This document shows, in pieces, positions 1-9,323 of a stretch of DNA of 64,000 nucleotides; position 1 is the first letter of the stretch, and each line of letters starts with the position of its first letter. Origin of the DNA: Gammaproteobacteria bacterium (GTDB lineage Bacteria; Pseudomonadota; Gammaproteobacteria; Pseudomonadales; Pseudohongiellaceae); assembly GCA_029253585.1 (NCBI GenBank), contig JAQWZF010000005.1, forward strand, positions 1-64,000, in the 5' to 3' direction. Below the pieces are notes generated by a model. The model was not told the origin of the DNA, made no database searches, and worked only from the letters and a program-made list of their open reading frames with translations. Position numbers and translations under genes: made by a program.

Positions 1-84
1 TAACGTCGTCTTACCGTGGTCAACGTGACCAATCGTACCTACGTTTACGTGTAGTTTATTTCTTTCGAATTTTTCCTTCGCCAT
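1..84 (-). CDS. tuf: Elongation factor Tu, N-terminal fragment (runs off the window)
   Basis: The first 28 codons are present; the gene continues beyond the left edge. The translation begins [20 protein letters not shown] and goes on to the start of the P-loop (HVDHGKT), which is diagnostic of EF-Tu. EF-Tu is the cytosolic GTPase that brings aminoacyl-tRNA to the ribosome. It lies downstream of tRNA-Tyr, tRNA-Gly and tRNA-Thr on the same strand, the classic tRNA-tufB transcription unit of gammaproteobacteria, so it is probably cotranscribed with them. Confidence 0.97.
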   Translation of the reverse strand, partial: MAKEKFERNKLHVNVGTIGHVDHGKTTL

Positions 85-219
85 TTTCGACTGCCCCTAT
101 CTATTTCTGTTCTTAGCTATTCTAAGCGTCATCAATTAATGTTGATTAAAATCCCCTCCCTTTATAAAAGAAAGAAGACCTGCTACCGATCTATCTAAAC
201 TGACTACCGGCCAAACAAA

Positions 220-295
220 TGGTGCTCACACCCGGAGTTGAACCGGGGACCTCTTCATTACCAATGAAGTGCTCTACCGCCTGAGCTATGCGAGC
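220..295 (-). tRNA. tRNA-Thr (anticodon GGT)
   Basis: A 76-nt cloverleaf on the minus strand with the 3' CCA encoded. The acceptor stem GCTCGCA pairs with TGTGAGC through one G-T pair. The anticodon loop reads TTGGTAA, giving GGT, and the T-arm has the GGTTCAA core. It is the last tRNA before tuf. Confidence 0.97.
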
Positions 296-417
296 CGCAC
301 ACTAGTAATATCAGCCCCTGTACTGCAACCCACGCTGAAGTCGGCCTTTGAATACGTTTTACAAGCTACTCAGGCAGCCTACTCGCATTCTTAAAAGTTC
401 CAATTCCTAAGTGAAAT

Positions 418-491
418 TGGAGCGGGTAGCGGGAATCGAACCCGCGCAACCAGCTTGGAAGGCTGGGGTTCTACCGCTGAACTATACCCGC
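418..491 (-). tRNA. tRNA-Gly (anticodon TCC)
   Basis: A 74-nt cloverleaf with encoded CCA. The acceptor GCGGGTA pairs with TACCCGC. The anticodon stem CCAGC/GCTGG encloses the loop CTTCCAA, so the anticodon is TCC, as in E. coli glyT. It sits between tRNA-Tyr and tRNA-Thr in the tRNA-tuf unit. Confidence 0.96.
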
Positions 492-523
492 CTGCAAAAT
501 CAACTCCCCTACTACAAATGAGA

Positions 524-607
524 TGGTGGAGGGGGGTGGATTCGAACCACCGAAGCTTGCGCGTCAGATTTACAGTCTGATCCCTTTGGCCACTCGGGAA
601 CCCCTCC
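524..607 (-). tRNA. tRNA-Tyr (anticodon GTA)
   Basis: An 84-nt class II tRNA with a long variable arm and encoded CCA. The acceptor GGAGGGG pairs with CCCCTCC, and the anticodon loop contains CTGTAAA, giving GTA. It is the first RNA of the cluster, 54 nt after the stop of the SPOR-domain gene. Confidence 0.96.
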
Positions 608-661
608 CACGTGAACTTCCAAGGGTCAAAATCCCTGGCACTCTCACTCAGGAGCGGCATT

Positions 662-1339
662 TTATGGGAATTGAGTCCCTTGTGCAATCGTTTCACAGAG
701 ATTTTCTACAATGCTTAAGTCTGGTCTATCTACCGTCAATTCAAGCCATGCGGAGTTTTCTTGTACATCCTTTTCCAAGACCTGTAACTGAACGCGTATT
801 TCACCCGTAGAACGGGGAATTTCTTCGATCTCGGCGGGGTATCCTAGCTGTAGCACCCTACTCTGGGCGTCCTGGGCGCTAGCCTGTTCAGAGAACACAC
901 CCAGGGCTATTCCATTTTCTAGCGGCCCACGGGTGATGAAATAGGTCTCGATCTCCATTTGGGCTGCAGCAATGCTCTCGCTCAGGCTATCGAGTGTAAT
1001 TGTCGCTATGCCGCGTGAGGAGGCTGGCGCCAGGAAGACGCGGTACTGAGGACTAAGGGGATCTCCGCCCAAGCTCACTCTGGCATCAGAGGCAATACCG
1101 CCAATCTCGATGATGAAGCTTGATGCGTCATCAACAGAGATGAAGCTAGACACGGTGAAACAACTCAGTGCGGGCCGCTGCGCGAGTTGCTGCTCATACT
1201 CACTGACCAGGGTTAACCCACTATTGAGCAGAGGCCTCGCTGGAGTCGGCGCAGAAACAACAACCGGCGACGCACCTGAGCGTAGCCAGACGAAATAGGC
1301 AATATTGGCCAACAAGAGGAATATAGCTATATAGCGCAT
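662..1339 (-). CDS. SPOR-domain membrane-anchored protein
   Basis: A 225-aa protein with one N-terminal membrane segment (about residues 3-19) followed by a periplasmic part. Around residues 140-180 there is a SPOR-like stretch (G-P-L-E-N-G-I-A-L-G-V-F-S, then a Q-S-R-V-LGY-type helix). SPOR domains bind denuded septal peptidoglycan. The gene starts 3 nt after the coaX stop and is followed by the tRNA-tuf cluster, the same place a SPOR gene occupies in Pseudomonas, so it is almost certainly cotranscribed with birA and coaX. The substrate preference is not visible. Confidence 0.8.
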   Translation of the reverse strand: MRYIAIFLLLANIAYFVWLRSGASPVVVSAPTPARPLLNSGLTLVSEYEQQLAQRPALSCFTVSSFISVDDASSFIIEIGGIASDARVSLGGDPLSPQYRVFLAPASSRGIATITLDSLSESIAAAQMEIETYFITRGPLENGIALGVFSEQASAQDAQSRVLQLGYPAEIEEIPRSTGEIRVQLQVLEKDVQENSAWLELTVDRPDLSIVENLCETIAQGTQFP

Positions 1340-1342
1340 GGG

Positions 1343-2101
1343 CTAATCCTGCATTCCTTCAATTTTAGGGCCGGGTTGCGGGCAGGCAACATCGAGCCCG
1401 TCGAATACCAGCGATGTCACAATCTCACTGTCATCGAGTCCCGCAAGCCTATGCAGCAGCTGCGCATCTCCACCGGCAAAGTAGGTTTTTACAGCCCCAC
1501 CAAGTCTCAGCGATTCGAATTGCTGCCGGATTGTTGCCAACAGCGCAGTCACCGTTCCATTAAACACGGCCTCATCTGTCGAATGGCCCAGACCTTCAGC
1601 ATACGCAGAATAATCCTTGCGTAGCCGGATAGAGGTAGTCGATTCCAGGCTACTGCGCATAAGGCGCAGACCTGGAATGATATAGCCTCCCTGATGCAGA
1701 CCCTGGGCATCCACGACATCAATAGTGAACGCGGTCCCACTATCGACAACCATACAGGCGCCCCCAGCCCTTCGAAAGGCGGCCAACATGGCCAGCCACC
1801 TATCGATACCTAGCCTACTCACATCGGCATACTGATTAGTTACGCCACCGCAACTGCGGCTCACTTGCGCTCGTAACAACGCCACCCGATAGTGTGATTC
1901 AATCCAATCTTCAAGCTTTGTATTCACGTCACCGCGGCGCACACTGCACATACGCGCCATCGATATTTCGGTTTGCAACTCTGGCAGTTGCTGCAAGTCC
2001 TCGAAGCCTGGGACATGGCCCTCCTTGATGGAAGCCAGGGGGTCGGCCGCTACCAATCGCCATTTTATTCGTGAATTGCCTACATCGAGCTCTAATATCA
2101 T
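1343..2101 (-). CDS. coaX: Type III pantothenate kinase
   Basis: A 252-aa cytosolic enzyme that phosphorylates pantothenate in the first step of coenzyme A synthesis. Family motifs are present: the N-terminal nucleotide-binding DVGNSRIKW, the central GIDRWLAMLAAFRR, and VVDSGTAFTIDVV followed by GGYIIPGL. The length is normal for CoaX. It lies 15 nt downstream of birA and 3 nt upstream of the SPOR gene, so it is the middle gene of a tight operon. Confidence 0.95.
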   Translation of the reverse strand: MILELDVGNSRIKWRLVAADPLASIKEGHVPGFEDLQQLPELQTEISMARMCSVRRGDVNTKLEDWIESHYRVALLRAQVSRSCGGVTNQYADVSRLGIDRWLAMLAAFRRAGGACMVVDSGTAFTIDVVDAQGLHQGGYIIPGLRLMRSSLESTTSIRLRKDYSAYAEGLGHSTDEAVFNGTVTALLATIRQQFESLRLGGAVKTYFAGGDAQLLHRLAGLDDSEIVTSLVFDGLDVACPQPGPKIEGMQD

Positions 2102-2116
2102 TGTCTAGTCTAGTAG

Positions 2117-2908
2117 TTAAGAAAGTGGATGCAATGAGGGAAATATCTCCCCCGAGGTGATTGACTGAGTCCCACTACTCGTCTGCAGCAGCAGCGACCC
2201 ATCCGCGCCCACACCCAGGGACTTGCCAATGATACGACTTTCACCGTTTTGAATCACGATATCGCTTAAACGGTAGCAGTCCAGTTCATTCCAACGCCGG
2301 GAAAAGTTTGAAAAACCGTTTCTTTCGTAGTCATTCAAGTTTCTACAGAGCTGATTCAAGAGCGCGGCGAGCAGCGCCTCCGGGGGCGGCAGTTCGGTGA
2401 CGATACTCTGCAGATCGACTACGGGCCTATCTATACTAGCGATCGAATCTGCTGGCAGATCGATATTGACTCCGATACCAAATACAAGAAAGCGTGTCGC
2501 CTCTCTCTGTTGCAACTCGAGCAGAATGCCCCCTAGCTTCCTCTTTTCATACAGCACATCGTTGGGCCATTTCAGTGTTAGCTTCGCCGCACCCAGCGCA
2601 TGCAGAGCTTCAACCACGCTAATCGCTGTAACCAGACTAAGGCTCTGCAAGGCACTTGCCTCAAGAGAGAAACTACGAGTCAGAGAAAAATACATGCCTG
2701 CGTTTTTCGGACTAAGCCATTGACGACCTCGGCGCCCCCTGCCGGCAGTTTGCGAGCTGGCAACCACAAGACGATTCTCTGTGGCACCCGATTGAATCTG
2801 CCGCAATGATTCTGAATTCGTAGAATCTATTTCGTCAAAAATCTGAACTTTACTTATGGATTGCCCGGCCTCTTCATTTAGCAGGCCTCTAAGCATTTGT
2901 TCGTTCAT
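2117..2908 (-). CDS. birA: Biotin-[acetyl-CoA carboxylase] ligase, without the DNA-binding domain
   Basis: A 263-aa protein that attaches biotin to the BCCP subunit of acetyl-CoA carboxylase by way of biotinyl-AMP. The ligase signature GRGRRGRQW (about residues 56-64), KWPNDVL (about 114-120) and RKLGGILLE are present, followed by the short C-terminal beta domain. E. coli BirA is about 320 aa and starts with a winged helix that represses the bio operon. Here the ligase domain begins almost at once (FDEIDSTNSE at about residue 24), so this looks like the monofunctional form. It heads the birA-coaX-SPOR operon. Confidence 0.93.
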   Translation of the reverse strand: MNEQMLRGLLNEEAGQSISKVQIFDEIDSTNSESLRQIQSGATENRLVVASSQTAGRGRRGRQWLSPKNAGMYFSLTRSFSLEASALQSLSLVTAISVVEALHALGAAKLTLKWPNDVLYEKRKLGGILLELQQREATRFLVFGIGVNIDLPADSIASIDRPVVDLQSIVTELPPPEALLAALLNQLCRNLNDYERNGFSNFSRRWNELDCYRLSDIVIQNGESRIIGKSLGVGADGSLLLQTSSGTQSITSGEIFPSLHPLS

Positions 2909-3051
2909 GAAATTGATAACTCTTCAGCACTCTACAATATTGTTTGAACGGGCATGCATAGTTACAGCGGGCCTTTTATACGTGGAGACTTTTATTCGAC
3001 AAGGCTTCTATCTGACAAGGCCTGGCAAAGATCAAAAAAAACACCTAGCAT

Positions 3052-3100
3052 AAAAAAAAGGAGCGCGGACATTGCTTGAGACAGCATCCTATCGCTCCTT
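3052..3100 (-). terminator. Rho-independent terminator of the cstA-like gene
   Basis: On the minus strand an AAGGAGCG/CGCTCCTT stem with a loop of about 27 nt is followed directly by a run of eight T. It lies 37 nt after the cstA stop and before birA. Confidence 0.7.
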
Positions 3101-3136
3101 CTTTAATCAAAGGATTACTGGTTAGACCCAGCGCTA

Positions 3137-4849
3137 CTACTCCCCAGTGCTTGCAGCATCCGCCGATTCAACAGCGATCGCGCCGCTTCTGAGTTTAGAG
3201 ATCACACCAAGCGCTTCCAACATAACCATGATGCTGGTAATCATTACCAGCACCTCGATAATCACCAAGGCCCATTGAGCGTTCTGATAGTGCTGCACGA
3301 TGTACCAGCACGAAGCCCAGAATGCCATGACGAAGATAAATATCATCGGCGCCAAGATAAATTTTGGCGAGCGCCCTAGTCGCATGAGGTAAACGGCAAT
3401 CAATAGCAGGGTCATTGAAGCCAATATCTGATTGGTTCCGCCGAATACAGGCCAGATTAGCGCGCCGCCGTCACCTGGATAGCCTCCTGCAGAAACACCG
3501 AACGCCAACATCAGGCAGGCTGCGATCGCAACCAGCGTAGAGATGATATTGTTCTTCAATGCCTTGATGTTATAGATGCTGCCCCATTCTTGAATGATGT
3601 AGCGCTGCAGACGTAGGCCAGCATCCATCGTTGTCCCTGCGAACAGCACTACCATCACGGCAAGCATTGTCTGAGAGAAAGCTATGGGAATGCCCCAGCC
3701 AGTAGAGATCAATATGGCGCCGCCGTCGATGAAGCCTTTCTGGCCCGGGCCGCTGGCATAGCCAGAGTAGATCGCATCCCAGTCTGCGCCCGTAGCCGCG
3801 TAGAGAGAACCTGTCACCGCCACGATTGTAATCAAAGCCAGCGAGCCTTCGCCGAGGGCACCGAGATAGCCTACAAAACGCGCGTCTTTCTCGTTGCTTA
3901 ATTGCTTGGAGCTAGTGCCGGAAGACACGATACCGTGGAATCCAGACAAGGCACCACAGGCAATGGTTACAAAAAGAATTGGCCACAATGGTGGAGTATC
4001 AACCGCCAGGTTTGGATTGAATGCAGGAGCAGACACATTAGGCATGGCGATGAATACGGCGCTGTATAGCACAAACAAACCTAAGACCAATTGTGCGCCA
4101 TTAATATAGTCGCGCGGTTGTAGCAACAGCCAAACCGGCAGCATGGAGGCAATGCCCGCATAGACAAATAATAAAATAATCCAGTTGCCGTTAGCACCAA
4201 GACCGAAGATATCCCCTGGCAATTCCAAAGGCATCACACTACCAACATAGATAGTGAAGTAGAGGATAGCTACACCGATGACCGAGATCAGCAACAGATT
4301 GAAGTTCTTACGAATCAAAATGCCGATGGCAATCGCTACCGGAATGGCGGCCCAGGCTGGGAACACAGATGAGGGAAAGATAACCATGTCTGTCGCAATG
4401 ATGGTCGCAAACATCGCATTTACCAACACCAGCAGCAAGAAGATGATAACCATGAACAATGCCGAGGCACGCTTGCCAATTACATCAGAGGAAAGCGCCC
4501 CGATCGATTTCGCGCCATGCCGCGTGCTCGCCCACAGGGCTCCCATGTCGTGAACACCGGCAAAAAATATAGAACCGAAAGTCACCCATAATAGAGCCGG
4601 CACCCAACCCCAGTAGACAGCGATAGCCGGGCCGACAATGGGTGCAGCACCAGCGACAGCCGTAAAGTGCGCACCCCAAAGCACGAACTTATTGGTAGGC
4701 ACATAATCGACACCATCATTCACACGATGGGCCGGTGTCACATAGTCAGGATCTAACTGGTAGATTTTCCCAGCGATGAACTTGGAGTAGACGAACCAGC
4801 CAAACGAAAAACCGACTAGCCCGAAGATGACGATAAAGATCGAGGACAT
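3137..4849 (-). CDS. cstA: CstA-family transporter (carbon starvation/pyruvate type)
   Basis: A polytopic inner-membrane protein of about 570 aa. The family features are the N-terminal PAHRVNDGVDYVP segment, the FAGVHDMGALWAS loop, the GFHGIVSSGTSSKQL motif and PVFGGTNQILASM near the C-terminus. E. coli CstA and BtsT import pyruvate or peptides by proton symport; this one belongs to the shorter class. The frame is open 24 codons further upstream, but GGAG lies 8 nt before the ATG at 4849 and the membrane protein begins there, so that start was chosen. It is monocistronic with its own terminator. The substrate is unproven. Confidence 0.9.
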   Translation of the reverse strand: MSSIFIVIFGLVGFSFGWFVYSKFIAGKIYQLDPDYVTPAHRVNDGVDYVPTNKFVLWGAHFTAVAGAAPIVGPAIAVYWGWVPALLWVTFGSIFFAGVHDMGALWASTRHGAKSIGALSSDVIGKRASALFMVIIFLLLVLVNAMFATIIATDMVIFPSSVFPAWAAIPVAIAIGILIRKNFNLLLISVIGVAILYFTIYVGSVMPLELPGDIFGLGANGNWIILLFVYAGIASMLPVWLLLQPRDYINGAQLVLGLFVLYSAVFIAMPNVSAPAFNPNLAVDTPPLWPILFVTIACGALSGFHGIVSSGTSSKQLSNEKDARFVGYLGALGEGSLALITIVAVTGSLYAATGADWDAIYSGYASGPGQKGFIDGGAILISTGWGIPIAFSQTMLAVMVVLFAGTTMDAGLRLQRYIIQEWGSIYNIKALKNNIISTLVAIAACLMLAFGVSAGGYPGDGGALIWPVFGGTNQILASMTLLLIAVYLMRLGRSPKFILAPMIFIFVMAFWASCWYIVQHYQNAQWALVIIEVLVMITSIMVMLEALGVISKLRSGAIAVESADAASTGE

Positions 4850-5240
4850 AAAGCGTTCTCCAGGATTATTATTATGAATTCTGAGTTCGGCATCATAGCA
4901 AGTTAGCGACCAGCGATACAACGTAAAGTCGCGTAATTACTGGCTTTTTTTGGAAATTCTGAATTCTGGTATCCGCTTGATTTCTCACTATTTATCCGAC
5001 TTGGTAATCTATATTTAAGACCTTATTCGCTTGCGCGCTAACACCCCACAGCCCAACTCGAAAACTCGCGGCTCAAAGCTTTATTTACAATATTCGCAGA
5101 CATCCCTGAAACGAGCCCGCAGCGGTGGGGTGATTTCAGCTGAACGATCAGAGCCGGAGGCTGGTAAAGCGGGAATTACGCCGCCGTGGGCGGACCATGT
5201 AGTCTTGCCTAGGACAAGCTCACCCAACTTTTTTCAAGGC
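4850..5240. other. Intergenic stretch with no recognised gene
   Basis: About 390 nt between the cstA-like gene and the terminator of the next gene. It must hold the cstA promoter. The GC-rich part at about 5105-5180 contains short inverted segments, but no known RNA family or coding sequence was recognised. Confidence 0.4.
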
Positions 5241-5267
5241 AAAACAAACCGGTCAGAATATGACCGG
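5241..5267 (-). terminator. Terminator of the copper-monooxygenase gene at 5290-6993
   Basis: On the minus strand CCGGTCA and TGACCGG pair around a 5-nt loop and are followed by TTTGTTTT. It lies 23 nt after the stop codon. Confidence 0.75.
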
Positions 5268-5289
5268 GTCCTTCCAAGCTTAGCGAAGC

Positions 5290-6993
5290 TTAGTTTGAAG
5301 GTGTCGCCGAATGGTATGTCCAGTAACCAATGAACATCTCATCCCAGCTTTGTAAGCCGAAAGTTAGCTCCTGAGAAGGATCAGGATTCGCCGGATTGTA
5401 CTGCGAGTTATCAAAGGCTCCGGTTACATGTACTTTAGTGCCTGCCTTAATGTTAACCGGCTCTTCCAGTTCGTAAGTAGGCTGCCATGCATAGCTGTAG
5501 TTTGGAACGCTAAGCAGATCGGTCATCGAGCCATCGTCATTTTCCATGGCGAACTTCATGTCCTTGCCGCGAAAGTGCATGTGCGCACGCAGACCGGTTA
5601 CTACCACGTCTTCATCGAACACATACTGAGCATGTGATTCGTAATCCTGATCGTAGGCCGGGATGCGGAACTGCGAGGCTACCGAACGAGTGAAGTTCTC
5701 ATACTTCGGTGGTTCGTCGTACATGTATAGACCAATAAGTGTTTCATCAGTTGTCGCTTTACCGTTAGTTGTAAAGTGGAACTGCATGGACAATTTGTGA
5801 TCCTTGGGAATGTACACACCCGTATCCTGACGGAAAGTCATGGCGTCCACTTTACCCGGGGCATAGCCCTCAAGGAATCGGCGCGCAACAGAATTAGTAT
5901 TGCCTTCACCGCCATCGAAATTTTCGGCAGGTGCTGTTACATAGGTTAGAAGATGGTGAAGAACTGATTCATCGCCAGGGATAAACTGTACCGCTTTTAC
6001 CCACTTGTCTTCGTCGAAAGGTAGCTCAACATCGACATCGATGTAATCCAGTACGCCCGTTGCCGGAATCTCCATCTTCGGTGCCTTAATAATAAAGTCT
6101 GGCTCACCGAGGCTCCATTCTTTCCAGTTAGGCATTTCGACTTCGGTCAATGGGTCGATCGCCGAGGCACCACGTGGTGCCCCTGCATCTATCCAATGAA
6201 CAAGAGTCTGCAGATCGGCGTCACTCATGTAACGCGCGTTGATGAAATGACCAATGTTTGGATCAACCTGTGTAGGCGGCATACGCTTAGTAAGCAGCAC
6301 CTCACGAATCATCGGTGACCAGCCTTGCAGCATCAGGTGACTGTCCATTGCGAAAGGTCCAATTCCACCTTCGCGATGACAAGTAGCACACTGCTCAGCG
6401 ACGATTGGAGCTACTTCTGTTGCGTAATCGGGCGTGGCACTAGCATGAGTCTCTTTCACGGGGTATTGCAGATCACATCCAACGGCATCATCTATCATTG
6501 TGCTATCGACAGTGCCAGCTAGTTCGCGGGATAGAGTCGCTGCAGCATTAGCAGCCGGTCCGCGATAGAGAATAGTCAGTCGCTCGGGGTCAAGCACGAC
6601 GATTTCGCCGGCTTTACTCAGGGACAGGGTTTCAGAAACTATCTGTCCGTCGTCGAGTAACAAGGGCAGATCGGAACCTAGTGCAGACTTAGCGGCTCGA
6701 ATAGTTTCGATATCAGATTCTGATGAAGAATTGATCAGCGCGAAGGCTATGCCCTGCTCATTCCATTCAGAGGCCATAGCCTCAAGGTTGGAAACTGAGG
6801 AGTTGATCGCAGCGCAGCTGCTATCGAAAGACATTAGTACCAATGCCTCTTTATTGCGGTAACGACTCAACTGGTGAAAATCACCGTCGCTGTCCAATAG
6901 ACCGAAATCGCCCACTCTATCTGGCAGGGCAAAGGCTGACGCGGTCAAAACTGACGCGATTACAGCTGTACCGATTCCTAAAATTCTCTTCAT
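5290..6993 (-). CDS. Secreted thioredoxin-like / cytochrome c / PHM-type copper monooxygenase fusion (paralogue A)
   Basis: A 567-aa exported protein. Signal peptide about 1-22; thioredoxin-like domain about 26-160 with only a single cysteine (C60) and no CxxC; c-type heme motif CATCH (C202, C205, H206) followed by a conserved block ending in KRMPP; then a copper type II monooxygenase core. The copper ligands known from PHM and DBH all have counterparts: H346-H347 and H406 for the first copper, H471-x-H473 and M553 (WDEMF) for the second. PHM and DBH hydroxylate a carbon using O2 and one-electron donors; here the fused heme is a plausible donor. ATG at 6993 has GGAG 8 nt upstream; GTG at 6999 is less likely. 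The substrate is unknown. It is the closest relative of the gene at 41565. Confidence 0.85.
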   Translation of the reverse strand: MKRILGIGTAVIASVLTASAFALPDRVGDFGLLDSDGDFHQLSRYRNKEALVLMSFDSSCAAINSSVSNLEAMASEWNEQGIAFALINSSSESDIETIRAAKSALGSDLPLLLDDGQIVSETLSLSKAGEIVVLDPERLTILYRGPAANAAATLSRELAGTVDSTMIDDAVGCDLQYPVKETHASATPDYATEVAPIVAEQCATCHREGGIGPFAMDSHLMLQGWSPMIREVLLTKRMPPTQVDPNIGHFINARYMSDADLQTLVHWIDAGAPRGASAIDPLTEVEMPNWKEWSLGEPDFIIKAPKMEIPATGVLDYIDVDVELPFDEDKWVKAVQFIPGDESVLHHLLTYVTAPAENFDGGEGNTNSVARRFLEGYAPGKVDAMTFRQDTGVYIPKDHKLSMQFHFTTNGKATTDETLIGLYMYDEPPKYENFTRSVASQFRIPAYDQDYESHAQYVFDEDVVVTGLRAHMHFRGKDMKFAMENDDGSMTDLLSVPNYSYAWQPTYELEEPVNIKAGTKVHVTGAFDNSQYNPANPDPSQELTFGLQSWDEMFIGYWTYHSATPSN

Positions 6994-7188
6994 TTTCACG
7001 GCTCCAAGAAGCTTTTTATCAACCTTAGTAGTCTAGCCCAAACAGAGTTAAAAATGCACTCGGAAAGATTACTTTTTGTAACAGAACGTCGCAGCTATCA
7101 GGCTCTTTAACGAGGTTTTCGGGCAGCTTGGGGGTTAAAACTCTCTGCTTATGACCCTATCACCAGGCTTCCAGCTTCAAAACACAAT

Positions 7189-7214
7189 AAAAAAGGGCCT
7201 ACCGGCCCTTTTTT
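7189..7214 (-). terminator. Terminator of the 7245-9032 gene
   Basis: A perfect stem AAAAAAGGGCC/GGCCCTTTTTT with a 4-nt loop. It is symmetrical and could work on both strands, but it lies just downstream of the minus-strand gene at 7245. Confidence 0.9.
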
Positions 7215-7244
7215 AGTGAAAACATTTAATTAGCGACACATTAA

Positions 7245-9032
7245 CTATTTGCCAGTCCTATTATAGGAGAGATAGCCAATAAACATCTCGTCCCAGCTTT
7301 GAGCGCCCCCCCTGACTACCGCGGCAGGATCTGGATTGCCCAGGTTGTATTGGGAGTTATCGAAAGCACCCTCGATCATCACCCTCGAACCAGCTGGCAG
7401 CAGCATGGGCTCGGAGAGTCTATAGGTTGGCTGCCAGGCGAAGTTATAGTCAGGGACATTGATGATCTGATCCTTGCTTCCATCGGGGTAGACGACACTG
7501 AAGCGCATGCTCTTGCCGCGATAGTGCATATGAGGACGCAGACCATGCAGCATCACTTCGTCCTCGAAGGCATAGGATGCGCTCATCTGGTGATCTACAG
7601 CACCCGGTGGAATCTCGATATTACGGCCACCATGGCTCAGAGAGTAGGTAGAGTATTGAAACTCAGGTTTCTCATCGGCGAAATACAGGCCAAGCTTTGT
7701 GCTATCCGTCGTTTCCTTGCCAAATGTCGTGTAATGCAGAGACATCTGCACCGCGGAACCCTGGGGTACAAACATGCCAGTGTTCTCCGGATAGCTTACC
7801 GCTTCATCCTTGCCCGGCGCATAGCCTTCCAGAAACTCTCTGTAGTTATCATTCTCACCCTCAACGATTTCTTCGGCATAGTCCGCTGGAACAATATAGC
7901 TTAGCAGGTGATGAAGAACGCGACGGTCACCCGGCAGATGTTGGACAGACTTCACCCAGACATCATTTTCAAAGGGTAGATTGATGGTGACGTTTTCATA
8001 GTCGAGAACACCGGTGGCGGGTACCGTAAATGCCGGAACTTCGACGATATAATCAGGCTCTCCCAGTTCCCACACGGATTCTGGTGGCTGGATTAGCGTC
8101 AAGGGGTCCAATTCGCTGACTCCGCGCGGCGACCCTGCGTCAATCCAATGTGCTAGAGTTTGAAGCTCATCGGCATCCATATAACGTGCGTTAGTGAAAT
8201 GATTTACATTGGGGTCCACCTGCGCTGGAGGCATACGCTTCGTCATCATGACTTCTTTCATCATGGGCGACCAACCCTGAACCATCATATGAGAATCCAT
8301 GGCAAAGGGTGCTATCCCGCCCTCGATATGACAGCTGACGCATTTCTCTTGCAGTATAGGAGCAACCTCAGTTGCATAATCAGGTGCCGCGCTGGCGTGG
8401 CGGTCTCTTGTCGGAAATTGTAGTGCGCAACCGACAGACTCGGTAGTAATGGTTTGCTCTATGGCCGCAGCCTCACCGGCAACCGCCTTCGCTAGCACGT
8501 CAGCAAAAACAGTAGTTCCTTCCACCGCTTCTATACTGAGCCCGGGACGTGCTCGGACTGGATCGATGTCCAAACCGCCACGATATAAAATCTGACTGCG
8601 CGTCGGTTCCAACACAACTATCTCGCCAGCCTTGCTGAGACCAAGACTCTCGGCAACTAGCTGACTGTCGTCCAGTAGAATTGGAATATCGAAATTATGG
8701 AGTTGATCCATTAAGCGGACCTGATCCACGCTGTCTTCAGCACTAGAGTTGATTGCCAGAAAACTTACGCCCTGACGCTCCCATGTAGTTCGTAACAAAC
8801 GGTACTTGTGTAAGCGCTCGATATTCTCCTCGCAGCTGGCCGCGGTCGAAATAATCACTACCGCTTTACTATCACCGTATTTCTGTAATTGGTGGTAGAC
8901 ACCCTCGTGATCGATTAGGGCAAAATTTCCAACCCGTTCTGCACTGGCATGTGACTGAATCGCAAACACACAACTCAATGTTAGGAGCAGTAGTGCACTT
9001 AACTTTTTATTCGTGCTGTTGTTCTTTTTCAT
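7245..9032 (-). CDS. Secreted thioredoxin-like / cytochrome c / PHM-type copper monooxygenase fusion (paralogue B)
   Basis: A 595-aa protein with the same three-part layout as its downstream neighbour. Signal peptide about 1-31; thioredoxin-like part about 33-160 without CxxC; an extra segment of about 25 residues before the heme motif CVSCH (C231, C234, H235); the IAPFAMDSH and KRMPP blocks; then the copper core with H374-H375, H433, H501-x-H503 and M583. All PHM/DBH-type ligands are present, so it should be active if the metals load. It has its own terminator, so it is a separate transcript from paralogue A despite lying in tandem. Spacing of the start to AAAGG is 9 nt. Confidence 0.85.
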   Translation of the reverse strand: MKKNNSTNKKLSALLLLTLSCVFAIQSHASAERVGNFALIDHEGVYHQLQKYGDSKAVVIISTAASCEENIERLHKYRLLRTTWERQGVSFLAINSSAEDSVDQVRLMDQLHNFDIPILLDDSQLVAESLGLSKAGEIVVLEPTRSQILYRGGLDIDPVRARPGLSIEAVEGTTVFADVLAKAVAGEAAAIEQTITTESVGCALQFPTRDRHASAAPDYATEVAPILQEKCVSCHIEGGIAPFAMDSHMMVQGWSPMMKEVMMTKRMPPAQVDPNVNHFTNARYMDADELQTLAHWIDAGSPRGVSELDPLTLIQPPESVWELGEPDYIVEVPAFTVPATGVLDYENVTINLPFENDVWVKSVQHLPGDRRVLHHLLSYIVPADYAEEIVEGENDNYREFLEGYAPGKDEAVSYPENTGMFVPQGSAVQMSLHYTTFGKETTDSTKLGLYFADEKPEFQYSTYSLSHGGRNIEIPPGAVDHQMSASYAFEDEVMLHGLRPHMHYRGKSMRFSVVYPDGSKDQIINVPDYNFAWQPTYRLSEPMLLPAGSRVMIEGAFDNSQYNLGNPDPAAVVRGGAQSWDEMFIGYLSYNRTGK

Positions 9033-9223
9033 GGGGATAACCTTTCTCTAGAGGGTCGTTGCCGAAGTCCTGCGATACTCATTTTCATAGCAACTCTCGA
9101 GCAGCATCTGGACCTGCTCACTAAGAAATCTTTCTAGAGCACAAGCTTAGCCCAATCCGACAACAGGCAGATACCGGTAGACTGTAAAGCTTTGTGACAA
9201 ATTGAAACTAGACGAGCTGCTGG

Positions 9224-9252
9224 AATTGAAATATATACCATATAATTCAATT
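9224..9252. promoter_or_regulatory. Candidate operator: AT-rich inverted repeat upstream of paralogue B
   Basis: Two 12-nt arms, AATTGAAATATA and TATAATTCAATT, match with one mismatch around a 5-nt centre. It lies about 190 nt upstream of the start at 9032 and after the stop of the hupE-like gene, in the only region that can hold the promoter of paralogue B. A regulator is not identified. Confidence 0.35.
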
Positions 9253-9323
9253 ATTTGGAGAGGTATGGGGCCGGCACAGCCTGACAGATCTGAACCGCTC
9301 AAGCGGACGAAAATGCAGTGAAA

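Noticed and set aside
5109..5180. GC-rich structured segment as a known RNA (6S, RNase P, tmRNA)
   Set aside because: None of the conserved cores of these RNAs is present.
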